Shown: piece after piece, positions 8,551 through 16,126 of the stretch | Layout: every line of letters begins with the position of its first letter | Numbering within the stretch: position 1 is the stretch's first letter | NCBI RefSeq assembly: GCF_016584115.1 | Contig: NZ_NRSK01000002.1 | Location: forward strand, 103,465-167,464 | DNA: 64,000 bases | From: Ectothiorhodospira mobilis | GTDB lineage: Bacteria > Pseudomonadota > Gammaproteobacteria > Ectothiorhodospirales > Ectothiorhodospiraceae | Direction of reading: 5' to 3' | Position numbers and translations under genes: made by a program | Notes under the pieces: generated by a model | Database searches by the model: none | What the model saw: only the letters and a program-made list of their open reading frames with translations | Told to the model about the DNA's origin: nothing

Positions 8551-10278
8551 TCAGGCCCCGTCCGGGTCCAGCACATGCTCCACCACCAGTTGCGCGCTGC
8601 AGGCCCCGCGGAACTCGTTGGCATCCAGACGGTAGGCCAGGTGCACCCTGTCCCGGTCCTGCGGCCAGTCCCCGGGATCGATATGGAAGGCGATGCCGCC
8701 GATCTCCGTATGGCCGCCCCGGGGCCGCAGGCGCAGGCGCAGATGACGCCCCCCCAGCAGCCGGCGTTCCAGCACCTGGAATTCCCCGTCGAACAGGGGC
8801 TCCGGAAAGCCCTGCCCCCAGGGACCGGCGGCGCGCAGGGCCTCGGCGGTCTCCAGGTTCAGTTCGTGCTCCGCCAGGGGGCCGTCGCTGTGGATCACCC
8901 CCTCCAGGTCCGCCGGGGACAGGGTCCGGCGCACGTGGTCATCGAACCGATGGCGGAAGGCCTCCAGCCGGTCCGCCGGCAAGCTCAGCCCCGCCGCCAT
9001 GGCATGGCCGCCGAAGCGGGTGATGAGGCCGGGATGGCTGGCGTCGATGGCCGCCAGGGCGTCGCGCATGTGCAATCCGGGGATGGAGCGGGCGGAACCC
9101 TTGAGCTCCCCCGCCTCCCCCGGGGCGAAGGCGATCACCGGCCTGTGCAGCCGCTCCTTGAGCCGTGAGGCCACGATGCCGATCACCCCCTGATGCCAGT
9201 GGGGTTCATGCACACACAGCCCGTGCCATGTCTCCCGGTCCAGGCCGCCTTGGAGCAACGCCTCCAGCCCCTCCAGGGCCTCGGCCTGCATCTGCTGTTC
9301 CACCTCCCGGCGTTCCCGGTTGAGATCGTCCAGGGCGCGGGCCAGTTCCCGGGCCCGGTCTGCATCATCGGTCAGCAGGCACTCGATGCCCAGGGACATA
9401 TCGTCCATGCGCCCGGCGGCGTTGAGGCGGGGGCCGGCGGCGAATCCCAGGTCCGAGGCCACCACCCGCTGTGGGTTGCGTCCCGCCACCTCCAAAAGGG
9501 CCCGGATGCCCGGCACGGCCCGGCCGGCGCGCATGCGCCGCAGCCCCTGTTCCACCAGGATGCGGTTGGTCTGCTCCAGGGGGACCACATCCGCCACCGT
9601 GCCCAGGGCCACCAGGTCCAGGAAATCCCCCATGACCGGCTCGGGCAACCCCCGCTGCGCGAACCAGCCGCCCGCCCGCAGGCGGGCCCGCAGGGCCGCC
9701 AGGACGTAGAAGATCACCCCCACCCCCGCCAGGGACTTGGCCGGGAAGGGATCACCGGGCAGGTTGGGGTCCACCAGGGCATCCGCCTCCGGCAGATGCT
9801 CCCCGGGCAGGTGATGGTCGGTGACCAGCACCCGCATGCCCCGGTCCCGGGCCGCCCGCACCCCCTCGATGCTGGCGATGCCGTTGTCCACGGTGAGGAT
9901 CAGGTCCGGGGCCCGGTCGGCGGCCACCGCCACGATCTCCGGGGTGAGTCCGTAGCCGTACTCGAAACGGTTGGGCACCAGGTAATCCAGACGCGATGCC
10001 CCCATGGCCCCCAGGGCCCGCAGGGCCAGGGCGGTGCTGGTGGCGCCGTCGGCGTCAAAGTCCCCCACCACCAGGATGGACCAGTCCTCCCGCAGGGCCT
10101 GCTCCAGCAGCGCCGTGGCGGTGTCGATACCGGAGAGCCCGGAATGGGCCGGCAGCCCGCCCAGGCCATGCTCCACCTGGGCCGGGTCCGTAATGCCGCG
10201 ATGGGCATAGACCCGGGTGAGCACATCCGCACCCGCCGGGCTGTGGGCGGGCCGCACCAGGCGCCGCCGGGCCTTCAT
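8551..10278 (-). CDS. recJ: Single-stranded-DNA-specific 5'-3' exonuclease RecJ
   Basis: A 575-residue DHH-family exonuclease that resects single-stranded DNA in recombination and mismatch repair. Motif I is VVGDFDADGATS, motif III is VTDHHLPGE (the DHH signature) and motif IV includes AGVGVIFYVL. The DHHA1 domain carries LKGSARSIPGLHMRDAL and RFGGHAMAAGL near residues 400-450. Length and order match the family. The start at 10278 (MKARRRL) overlaps the stop of the RpfE-type gene by ATGA. The same recJ-rpfE neighbourhood is known in Xanthomonas and Xylella. Confidence 0.95.
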   Translation of the reverse strand: MKARRRLVRPAHSPAGADVLTRVYAHRGITDPAQVEHGLGGLPAHSGLSGIDTATALLEQALREDWSILVVGDFDADGATSTALALRALGAMGASRLDYLVPNRFEYGYGLTPEIVAVAADRAPDLILTVDNGIASIEGVRAARDRGMRVLVTDHHLPGEHLPEADALVDPNLPGDPFPAKSLAGVGVIFYVLAALRARLRAGGWFAQRGLPEPVMGDFLDLVALGTVADVVPLEQTNRILVEQGLRRMRAGRAVPGIRALLEVAGRNPQRVVASDLGFAAGPRLNAAGRMDDMSLGIECLLTDDADRARELARALDDLNRERREVEQQMQAEALEGLEALLQGGLDRETWHGLCVHEPHWHQGVIGIVASRLKERLHRPVIAFAPGEAGELKGSARSIPGLHMRDALAAIDASHPGLITRFGGHAMAAGLSLPADRLEAFRHRFDDHVRRTLSPADLEGVIHSDGPLAEHELNLETAEALRAAGPWGQGFPEPLFDGEFQVLERRLLGGRHLRLRLRPRGGHTEIGGIAFHIDPGDWPQDRDRVHLAYRLDANEFRGACSAQLVVEHVLDPDGA

Positions 10279-11321
10279 CGTCCCCCCCCGGTACACAGGG
10301 GGCGGGGACGGCGCCAGAGGCGCCAGGCGGCCCCGCGGCCCAGGCGCAGCCCCTGAGCGTCGGCATGCACCTGCAGTTCCTGCAGTACACCCCGGCGCAG
10401 GCGGGCGCGCAGGGGGGCAAACCAGGCCCGTTCCAGCCCCTCCAGGGTGGCCATCCAGGCCTCGATATCGTCGTAGGCGGCCGCCCTCTGGAGCGGGTCC
10501 AGCAGCACCAGCACGGCGCCACGGCCGGAATGGGCCTCCAGGGCCGCCCAGAGGGCATCGGCATGGTCCGGCAGCGGCTGCTGCGTCACCCCGCTCCAGC
10601 GGCACAGCCCCCGCAGCAGGGGGATATCACCAAAGGCGGCGGCCAGCGGCGGGGATGGGGGTGGCCCGGGCAGGGCCCCGGCCCCCCAGAGCCAGAGGCT
10701 GTTCACCGCCGGCAGCCCCCGGGCCGTACGTTCCCCGTTCACCCGCGCCGCGTCCAGCACCATCTGGATCTCCGTGAGCCGGCGCACCCATTCATGGTCG
10801 GCCCGCTCGCCGCCACCGGGCAACAGGCGCTGGATCCGCCCCCCCATGGCCAGGGACAGGGGGGCGCTGTCCAGGGGGGGGGCTGTATCCGGGAGGCGCA
10901 ACTGCCAGTGCGCCGGGTCCGGGGCTTCCATGCCGCCGATGCGCTCCCCGAAATGGGCGTTCAGTTCCGCCACCAGGCCAGCGGCCTGTGCCGGCGAAAG
11001 CTCCAGCCGGGCCGCGTCGTTCAGGATCAGATCGTCCGTCCCCACCTGCAGATGCACCGGATCGGCGCAGGCCCAGGCATCCGCTCCGGGATCTGCGCCC
11101 AGACCCAGGCGGATGAAGGGGGCGGCGGGCGTGCCGGTCTCCAGGCCGAACAACCGGCACAGCCGGGTCTCCACGGCCTGCTCCAGGGACGACGAGACCT
11201 CCCCCCGGCCCCGGAACCATTCCAGCGCAGGGGCCCGCCCCACGCCACCGTAGGAGGCACACCATTCCGGCACCCGTCGCCACAGGCCCGGCACCAGCAG
11301 ATGCAGGACAGTCGGGGTCAT
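10275..11321 (-). CDS. RpfE-type conserved protein (phosphoglycerate-mutase-like regulatory protein)
   Basis: A 348-residue cytoplasmic protein of the family annotated as 'regulatory protein, RpfE type'. It starts MTPTVLHLLVPGLW and contains LILNDAARLELSPAQAAGLVAELNAHFG and the WLWGAGALPG segment typical of the family. Family members lie directly upstream of recJ, as this one does (ATGA overlap). No catalytic function is established, although the C-terminal half is sometimes compared with metal-dependent phosphoglycerate mutases. Upstream DNA consists of insertion-sequence debris, so the native promoter may have been replaced. Confidence 0.75.
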   Translation of the reverse strand: MTPTVLHLLVPGLWRRVPEWCASYGGVGRAPALEWFRGRGEVSSSLEQAVETRLCRLFGLETGTPAAPFIRLGLGADPGADAWACADPVHLQVGTDDLILNDAARLELSPAQAAGLVAELNAHFGERIGGMEAPDPAHWQLRLPDTAPPLDSAPLSLAMGGRIQRLLPGGGERADHEWVRRLTEIQMVLDAARVNGERTARGLPAVNSLWLWGAGALPGPPPSPPLAAAFGDIPLLRGLCRWSGVTQQPLPDHADALWAALEAHSGRGAVLVLLDPLQRAAAYDDIEAWMATLEGLERAWFAPLRARLRRGVLQELQVHADAQGLRLGRGAAWRLWRRPRPLCTGGGR

Positions 11322-11352
11322 GGGCAATGGGGGCTGGGTTTGTACATGGTGG

Positions 11353-11377
11353 ATACCGGACAAGGAAAGTCCGGTAT
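11353..11377. repeat. Perfect inverted repeat upstream of the RpfE-type gene
   Basis: ATACCGGAC and GTCCGGTAT form a perfect 9-bp inverted repeat around a 7-base spacer, 32 bases before the RpfE-type start codon. It may be an operator, a transcript hairpin or an insertion-sequence end; the sequence alone does not decide. Confidence 0.5.
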
Positions 11378-11419
11378 TGTCCACGATCCGGGCCGAAAGG
11401 CCAAAGGGGTTTGGGACCA

Positions 11420-11530
11420 CCCTCGCCATTGCGCGCCAGCTCCCGGCTGATCGGATTCTGGCTACACTCCAGATGCCGAGCCATCGCCACCGGCGAGTAC
11501 CCCAACCCCGCCCCATCATGCGGCGCGTTG
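11420..11530 (-). pseudogene. IS30-family transposase remnant (N-terminal helix-turn-helix)
   Basis: One frame of the minus strand reads GLGYSPVAMARHLECSQNPI followed by SRELARNG. This is the helix-turn-helix of IS30-family transposases, which recognises the element ends (family pattern GxSxxxIARxLgrsxsTISREixRN). No start codon precedes it in a sensible place, and the frame runs into unrelated sequence afterwards. It is therefore a fragment of about 35 codons. Confidence 0.6.
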
Positions 11531-11702
11531 CCGCTGTAAAGAGCCCATCAAGACCTTGATCGGGGCCCGGTATCCGACCTGGGTCGGCTGGGGCCGGTAG
11601 TACACCGAGGAACGACTGACGTCGAGCAACTGACGCTGTCGCCGGAAGCTGACATCAACCGCCTGCGGCTCCACCAGGGCCTGTCACTGGGCCCGGCTCA
11701 AC
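11527..11702 (-). pseudogene. IS3-family transposase OrfB remnant
   Basis: A minus-strand frame reads LSRAQ, an in-frame TGA, then QALVEPQAVDVSFRRQRQLL and DVSRSSVYYRPQP. This is the standard N-terminus of IS3-family OrfB, which normally overlaps the OrfA end as it does here. The internal stop (11684-11686) and the end of similarity near 11545 show that the integrase domain is gone. Confidence 0.7.
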
Positions 11703-11865
11703 GACCGAGCCTGCGTGATAAAAAATCGCGTTCCACCGTCAGCTTGCCGGTCTCACGGTACAGGGTGTCGATCTCCTCCTGAGTCTTCTGGGCCGCCTTG
11801 CCTCCGCCCTTGCCCTCGAAGATCCCCGTCGCCTTGTCCAGCAACTCATGCCGCCACTGACTCAT
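11698..11865 (-). pseudogene. IS3-family transposase OrfA remnant
   Basis: About 55 codons remain: MSQWRHELLDKATGIFEGKG, then the Gln/Glu-rich linker, then the coiled-coil end GKLTVERDFLSRRLGR and a stop. This is the C-terminal half of a typical OrfA. The N-terminal helix-turn-helix is missing and unrelated sequence lies upstream. Together with the adjoining OrfB and IS30 pieces, it marks the stretch 11.4-11.9 kb as insertion-sequence debris between recJ-rpfE and the toxin-antitoxin genes. Confidence 0.72.
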
Positions 11866-11899
11866 CCAGGTCCACCCATAGAAATCAAATGGGTACGCC

Positions 11900-12166
11900 T
11901 TACCGGTAGACCTCCTTGCGGTGTCCGATCCGCACGACCAGCACCACCAGAACATCCTGGCGCAGTTCGCAGACCAGGCGATAATCCCCCACCCGGTAGC
12001 GCCATAGCTCCGAGAGGTGGCCCTTAAGCCCCTTGCCGAGCTGGCGTGGATCGTCCAGGGGCTCGATGCGCTGGCGCAGGTAGTCGCATATCCGCTTCGC
12101 CTCAGCGTGGCCCAGTTTCTTCAGCTGCTTCCTGGTCTCTTCCGTGAGCTCAATCCGCCAAGCCAA
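11900..12166 (-). CDS. relE: RelE/ParE-family toxin
   Basis: An 88-residue basic toxin of the type II RelE/ParE superfamily. The beta-rich C-terminal half, [15 protein letters not shown] then [14 protein letters not shown], matches RelE members that cleave ribosome-bound mRNA. The Arg residues of the RYRVGDYR stretch and the terminal HRKEVY are the expected active-site positions. It overlaps its antitoxin gene by 17 bases and is transcribed after it. It lies beside insertion-sequence remnants, consistent with horizontal acquisition. Confidence 0.85.
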   Translation of the reverse strand: MAWRIELTEETRKQLKKLGHAEAKRICDYLRQRIEPLDDPRQLGKGLKGHLSELWRYRVGDYRLVCELRQDVLVVLVVRIGHRKEVYR

Positions 12167-12383
12167 GGTCGCGCTCCACCTCGTCTAGCGTATAGGTGCG
12201 CTCTTCGCCCCGGCGCATCCGCTCCAACGTCTGCTCGGCCAGATAGATGTCCTCCAGGTCCTCCAGGTGCTCCTCGATGGCCTCGCGGATGTAGTAGGTC
12301 GCTGTGCGCCCCGTCCGCGCCGCCAGCGCCTGCAACCGCTCATAGGTCTCGTCAGAAATCCGTACTGCCGTTTGCTTGGTCAC
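12150..12383 (-). CDS. relB: RelB/DinJ-type antitoxin (ribbon-helix-helix)
   Basis: A 77-residue antitoxin. Residues 3-45 ([20 protein letters not shown] continuing through [16 protein letters not shown]) form a ribbon-helix-helix DNA-binding domain, and the acidic C-terminal tail would wrap the toxin. The start codon is GTG at 12383. The palindrome at 12398-12417 immediately upstream is the likely autoregulatory operator. Confidence 0.87.
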   Translation of the reverse strand: MTKQTAVRISDETYERLQALAARTGRTATYYIREAIEEHLEDLEDIYLAEQTLERMRRGEERTYTLDEVERDLGLAD

Positions 12384-12397
12384 CCACTTCGCCCCGC

Positions 12398-12425
12398 AAG
12401 GTATGCATGTATACCTTAATATACC
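12398..12425. promoter_or_regulatory. Candidate RelB operator
   Basis: AAGGTAT and ATACCTT form a perfect 7-bp inverted repeat separated by 6 bases (12398-12417), and a further TATACC half-site follows (12420-12425). The position, 15 bases before the antitoxin start, and the AT-rich content against a GC-rich background suit a ribbon-helix-helix operator overlapping the promoter. Confidence 0.65.
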
Positions 12426-12452
12426 GCACGGGGCGCGAAACGGGGCCTGAAT

Positions 12453-13853
12453 TCAGGGGTTTTTTCCCGCCCGGTCACCACGCTCGTCGAAACCCGGCCG
12501 CGGGGCGTGGTCGGGGTTGGCCCGGCGGGCGAGGACGAAGGCCAGGGCGATGGCGGGCAGGCCCGCCAGGGCGGAGGTGACGAAGAACCAGAACCAGCCC
12601 ACCGCCTCCACCAGCAGGCCGGTGAACCCCGCCAGGAACTGGCCCGGGAGGGTCATGAGGGAACTGAACAGGGCGTACTGGGTGGCGGTGTAGGCGGTAT
12701 TGGTGAGGCTGGAGAGATAGGCGATGAACACCGCCACCGCCAGGCCGCCGGTGATGTTGTCGGCGACGATGGCCACCACCAGCCCCCCCATCTGTGGCCC
12801 CAGCAGGGCCAGCCAGGAGAAGGCGAGATTGGTCAGGGGGGCCATGAAGGCCGTGACAAGGAGCATGGGGGTGATGCCGAACCGGGCCACCAGTACCCCC
12901 CCCAGGCCGGCCCCCAGCAGGGTCATGGCCAGGCCGAAGGCGGCGGCCACATTGGCGATCTGCGCCTTGGTGAAGCCCAGATCCAGATAGAAGGGATTGG
13001 CCATCACCCCCATGAAGATGTCGCTGATGCGGAAGATCCCGATGAAGACCAGGATCACCAGGGCCATGCGCCCGTAGCGGCGGAAGAAATCGGCGAACGG
13101 GCACACCACCGCACCGATGAACCAGGCCGCCAGATCCCGCCGCCAGCCCCGGCTGCGGGTGCGGTCCAGGTAGTCCACCACCCGCTGCTCCGCCTGCCAG
13201 GTGGGCCGGTCCACGTCGCCTTCCGGTTCCCGCACGATCAGGGTGGTGGCCAGGCCCACCCCCATGAGGGCGGCCATGGCGCCGTAGGCCAGGGTCCAGT
13301 CCCCCACCGCCGCCAGGTGCAGGGCCCCCGCCCCGGCCACCAGCAGGGCCACGCGGTAGCCCAGGATGTAGCTGGCGGCCATGGCCCCCTGCCGGTCCCG
13401 GCTCACCGCCTCGATGCGGTAGGCATCCACGGCGATGTCCTGGGTGGCGGAGCCGAAGGCGGCCAGCACGGCCCACAGGGCCACCCACCCCAGATGCTCC
13501 ATGGGGTCGGTGAGGGCCAGCCCCAGCAGGGACAGGCCGATGGCCCCCTGGGCCAGGAGCATCCAGGCCCGGCGCCGGCCCAGCAGGCGGCTGAGGAGCG
13601 GCAGCTGCAGCCGGTCCACCACCGGGGCCCAGAAGACCTTCACCGAATGGGCCATGCCCACCCAGCTGAGAAAGCCGATGGCCGCCAGCTCCACCCCCAG
13701 GTCCCGCAGCCAGGCGGTGAAGGTGCCCCCCACCAGCAGCAGGGGCAGCCCGGCGGAGAAACCGAGAAAGAGCATGCCGATGACCCGGGGATGGCGGTAG
13801 ACCCCCAGGGCCTGCCGCCAGCCACGTCCCGTGCTGTCCGCCGATGCCTTCAC
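12453..13853 (-). CDS. ampG: Muropeptide permease AmpG (major facilitator superfamily)
   Basis: A 466-residue inner-membrane permease that imports anhydro-muropeptides for cell-wall recycling. It has about 12-14 hydrophobic segments. The family signatures GFSAGLPLLLVGGTFTAWL near the N-terminus and FGSATQDIAVDAYRIE at about residues 135-150 are present. The start is GTG at 13853 (VKASADS). There is no ampD or ampR neighbour, so beta-lactamase induction cannot be inferred. It is divergent from the Cys-rich repeat protein, with a 155-base intergenic region. Confidence 0.9.
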   Translation of the reverse strand: MKASADSTGRGWRQALGVYRHPRVIGMLFLGFSAGLPLLLVGGTFTAWLRDLGVELAAIGFLSWVGMAHSVKVFWAPVVDRLQLPLLSRLLGRRRAWMLLAQGAIGLSLLGLALTDPMEHLGWVALWAVLAAFGSATQDIAVDAYRIEAVSRDRQGAMAASYILGYRVALLVAGAGALHLAAVGDWTLAYGAMAALMGVGLATTLIVREPEGDVDRPTWQAEQRVVDYLDRTRSRGWRRDLAAWFIGAVVCPFADFFRRYGRMALVILVFIGIFRISDIFMGVMANPFYLDLGFTKAQIANVAAAFGLAMTLLGAGLGGVLVARFGITPMLLVTAFMAPLTNLAFSWLALLGPQMGGLVVAIVADNITGGLAVAVFIAYLSSLTNTAYTATQYALFSSLMTLPGQFLAGFTGLLVEAVGWFWFFVTSALAGLPAIALAFVLARRANPDHAPRPGFDERGDRAGKNP

Positions 13854-14008
13854 CCTATCCTCTCCTCCGGGGCCCTGCCCCCATGTCCCCTAGCCGCCGA
13901 CCCGGCAACACCGGCGCCGGCCCCAGGGCGATGGCAGGGGCGGCGCTTGTCCGTGCCCCGGGCGGGTGGCAATCTGAGATCCCCCATGTCGCCTTGCAGG
14001 AGCCCCCC

Positions 14009-14416
14009 GTGTCCCTTCGCACCCTGCCGCTTGCCCTGTGCTGCGCCCTCGTCGCCCTCCCCCTGCAGGCGGAGACCATCTTCCTGCAGGAAGGCGAGCA
14101 GTGGCGGCGTGGGGACGTGCAGGTGTGGTGCGGCCGACCGCAAGGGGGATCGGATCGGCCGGTGGTGCTCACCGAATGCCAGCATTGGGACGATTTCCGG
14201 GATGAATGCCTCTTCCAGCGCCGCATCCACCGGGCCGGCGGCGTGGAATGCGTGGAGGAATGCCAGCACTGGGACGACTTCGCCGGCGCCTGTCACTTCG
14301 AGACCCGGTGCGCATACCGCCCCGGCCAGGGGGGATTCGTGCGCACGGAATGCGCCCGCTTCGATGACTTCCGCAAGACCTGCCGGGATACCCGGGAGGT
14401 CTGGATCGGGCCCTGA
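14009..14416 (+). CDS. Secreted cysteine-rich protein with three CxxWDDFxxxC repeats, function unknown
   Basis: A 135-residue protein not recognised from any known family. Residues 1-21 form a signal peptide (GTG start, AGGAG at 13999-14003). The mature part contains nine cysteines and three copies of a 12-residue motif: ECQHWDDFRDEC (14174-14209), ECQHWDDFAGAC (14258-14293) and ECARFDDFRKTC (14348-14383), spaced 28 and 30 residues apart. Each repeat has two cysteines ten residues apart, suggesting one disulfide or metal site per repeat, with the DDF acidic-aromatic core between them. It stands alone, divergent from ampG and convergent with lrgB. Confidence 0.72.
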   Translation: MSLRTLPLALCCALVALPLQAETIFLQEGEQWRRGDVQVWCGRPQGGSDRPVVLTECQHWDDFRDECLFQRRIHRAGGVECVEECQHWDDFAGACHFETRCAYRPGQGGFVRTECARFDDFRKTCRDTREVWIGP

Positions 14417-14483
14417 CAGACGTTCACAAGGTCATTCCCCATGGCGGGGATTCTACGCCAGGGGCCGGAACGGGGCACAGGTC

Positions 14484-15221
14484 TCAGGAACCCATGCCCG
14501 GTAGCAGGGGGACCGCCAGGGGCAGCAGGAAGGCGGTGAGGATCCCGGCCAGGCTCAGGCCCAGACCGGCGAAGGCCCCGGCCGTGGCGCTGATGCCAAA
14601 GGCATGGGCCGTGCCAAAGCCGTGGGCGGTCACCCCCAGGGCGAAGCCCTTCACCCGGTCGTCCCGGATGCCCATGAGGCGGATGAGCAGGGGCGCCAGC
14701 AGGCAGCCCAGGGCCCCGGTGAGCAGCACCAGGGCGGCGGTGAGGGACGGCAGCCCCCCCAGTTTCTCCGACACCCCCATGGCGATGGGGGAGGTCACCG
14801 ACTTGGGGGCCAGGGAGGCCAGGGTGCGGGGCTGCGCCCCCAGAAGGTGGGCCACGGCCACCGCACTGATGGCGGCGGTGCCCGCCCCGGCCACACCGGC
14901 GGTGAGCAGAGGCAGCAGCAGGGCCCGGATCTGGCGGCGGTGGTCATAGAGGGGGATGGCCAGAGCCACGGTGGCGGGCCCCAGCAGGAAATGGATGAAC
15001 TGGGCCCCCTCGAAGTAGGTCTCGTAGTCCGTGCCGGTGAGCAGCAACACGGTGATGAGCCCGCCCATGGCCAGCAGCACGGGATGCAGCACCGGGCTGC
15101 CCCCCAGACGGCGGTTGAGCCAGAGGCCGGCCTGGAAGGCCAGCAGGGTCAGGGAGAGCCACAGCAGCGGGCTCGCGGCCAGGAAGGCCCAGATGTCGGT
15201 GCCTTCAGGCAATCCGTTCAC
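14484..15221 (-). CDS. lrgB: LrgB/CidB-family membrane protein
   Basis: A 245-residue membrane protein with about seven hydrophobic segments. It carries the LrgB signatures LGPATVALAIPLY, LAPKSVTSPIAMGVSE and GVTAHGFGTAHA. The family modulates murein hydrolase activity in Staphylococcus and, in plants and bacteria, has been linked to glycolate, pyruvate or lactate transport. The start is GTG at 15221, five bases after the lrgA stop, so the two are cotranscribed. Confidence 0.9.
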   Translation of the reverse strand: MNGLPEGTDIWAFLAASPLLWLSLTLLAFQAGLWLNRRLGGSPVLHPVLLAMGGLITVLLLTGTDYETYFEGAQFIHFLLGPATVALAIPLYDHRRQIRALLLPLLTAGVAGAGTAAISAVAVAHLLGAQPRTLASLAPKSVTSPIAMGVSEKLGGLPSLTAALVLLTGALGCLLAPLLIRLMGIRDDRVKGFALGVTAHGFGTAHAFGISATAGAFAGLGLSLAGILTAFLLPLAVPLLPGMGS

Positions 15222-15226
15222 CCCCC

Positions 15227-15595
15227 TCAGCCATCCCGGCCCGGGCGCCCCGCGGTGCGGATCAGTACATTCAGCAGACCCAGGGTCACCCCCAGGGCCA
15301 GGGCCGTGCTCACCACAAGCCCCGTGAGCAGGGGCCAGGCATCCTGCAGGACGCGGTCAAAATGCACCATCAGCCCCACCCCGGCGGGCACGAACAGCAG
15401 GGCCAGATGGCGCAGCAATCCGTCACATACCCCCCGCAGGGCATCGGGGACGCCCCCACGGAACACAAGGCCCAGAAACAGCAACATCATGCCCACCACC
15501 GGGCCGGGGAACGGCAGCCCCAGGGCGACCACCAGCACCTCCCCCGCCAACTGGCAGAGGAGCAGCACCAGCAGGGCGGGCACCATCCCCGGCAT
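15227..15595 (-). CDS. lrgA: LrgA/CidA-family holin-like protein
   Basis: A 122-residue membrane protein with four predicted helices. It contains the CidA/LrgA signature PGPVVGMMLLFLGL and the LLFVPAGVGLM segment in the third helix. It is the usual partner of LrgB. Its ATG overlaps the stop of the DUF3617 gene by one base (TGATG), linking that periplasmic protein to the lrgAB operon. Confidence 0.9.
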   Translation of the reverse strand: MPGMVPALLVLLLCQLAGEVLVVALGLPFPGPVVGMMLLFLGLVFRGGVPDALRGVCDGLLRHLALLFVPAGVGLMVHFDRVLQDAWPLLTGLVVSTALALGVTLGLLNVLIRTAGRPGRDG

Positions 15596-16035
15596 CAGTC
15601 ACAGGGGCCGGTGCGGTGGCCGTTGATCTCGGTGCGCATGCGCATGGGGCCGATGGGGGTCTGCATGGTGGCCGTGGCCTGCCCCTCCAGGGTGTCGCCG
15701 GAAAAGTGCATCTCCGCCTGCATCTCCACTTCCATCCCCTCCTGGGTGCAGAGCAGTTCGTAGCGGGCACGGGATGCGGTCATGTCCATGGAGCGGATCT
15801 CGCAGTTCTCCTCCACCCCGAGAAATTCCCGGCCCTTGCCCAGATCCTCTTCGGTGATGCACTCGCTGGAGGTGTTGCGCTGTTCGGGGAAGGCGGCGCT
15901 GCCCTCCATGCGGCTGACGTTCTCGAAGGTCCATTGCCCGGGATTCAGGTCCGGGCGGGGATCGGCGGCCTGGGCACCGGAAAGGCCAAAGATCAGGGCA
16001 AGGCTGGCGATGCAGATCAGGGGTCGGATGGCCAT
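15595..16035 (-). CDS. DUF3617-like periplasmic protein
   Basis: A 146-residue secreted protein. It has a signal peptide of about 23 residues (MAIRPLICIASLALIFGLSG). The DUF3617 pattern follows: PGQWTFENVSRMEG, a Cys pair in SSECITEEDL and EENCEIRS, and a beta-rich tail ending GHRTGPCD. The function of the family is unknown. It is the first gene of a tight DUF3617-lrgA-lrgB transcription unit. The start at 16035 was chosen because it gives a complete signal peptide. Confidence 0.75.
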   Translation of the reverse strand: MAIRPLICIASLALIFGLSGAQAADPRPDLNPGQWTFENVSRMEGSAAFPEQRNTSSECITEEDLGKGREFLGVEENCEIRSMDMTASRARYELLCTQEGMEVEMQAEMHFSGDTLEGQATATMQTPIGPMRMRTEINGHRTGPCD

Positions 16036-16126
16036 GATGGGCAGGGCTCTTTGTGGGGGATGGGCAAGGCATGGTAGCAATGCCCGGCGGGGGCCGCCAG
16101 GCACCGGTGCCCGGTTCCTCAGGGAT

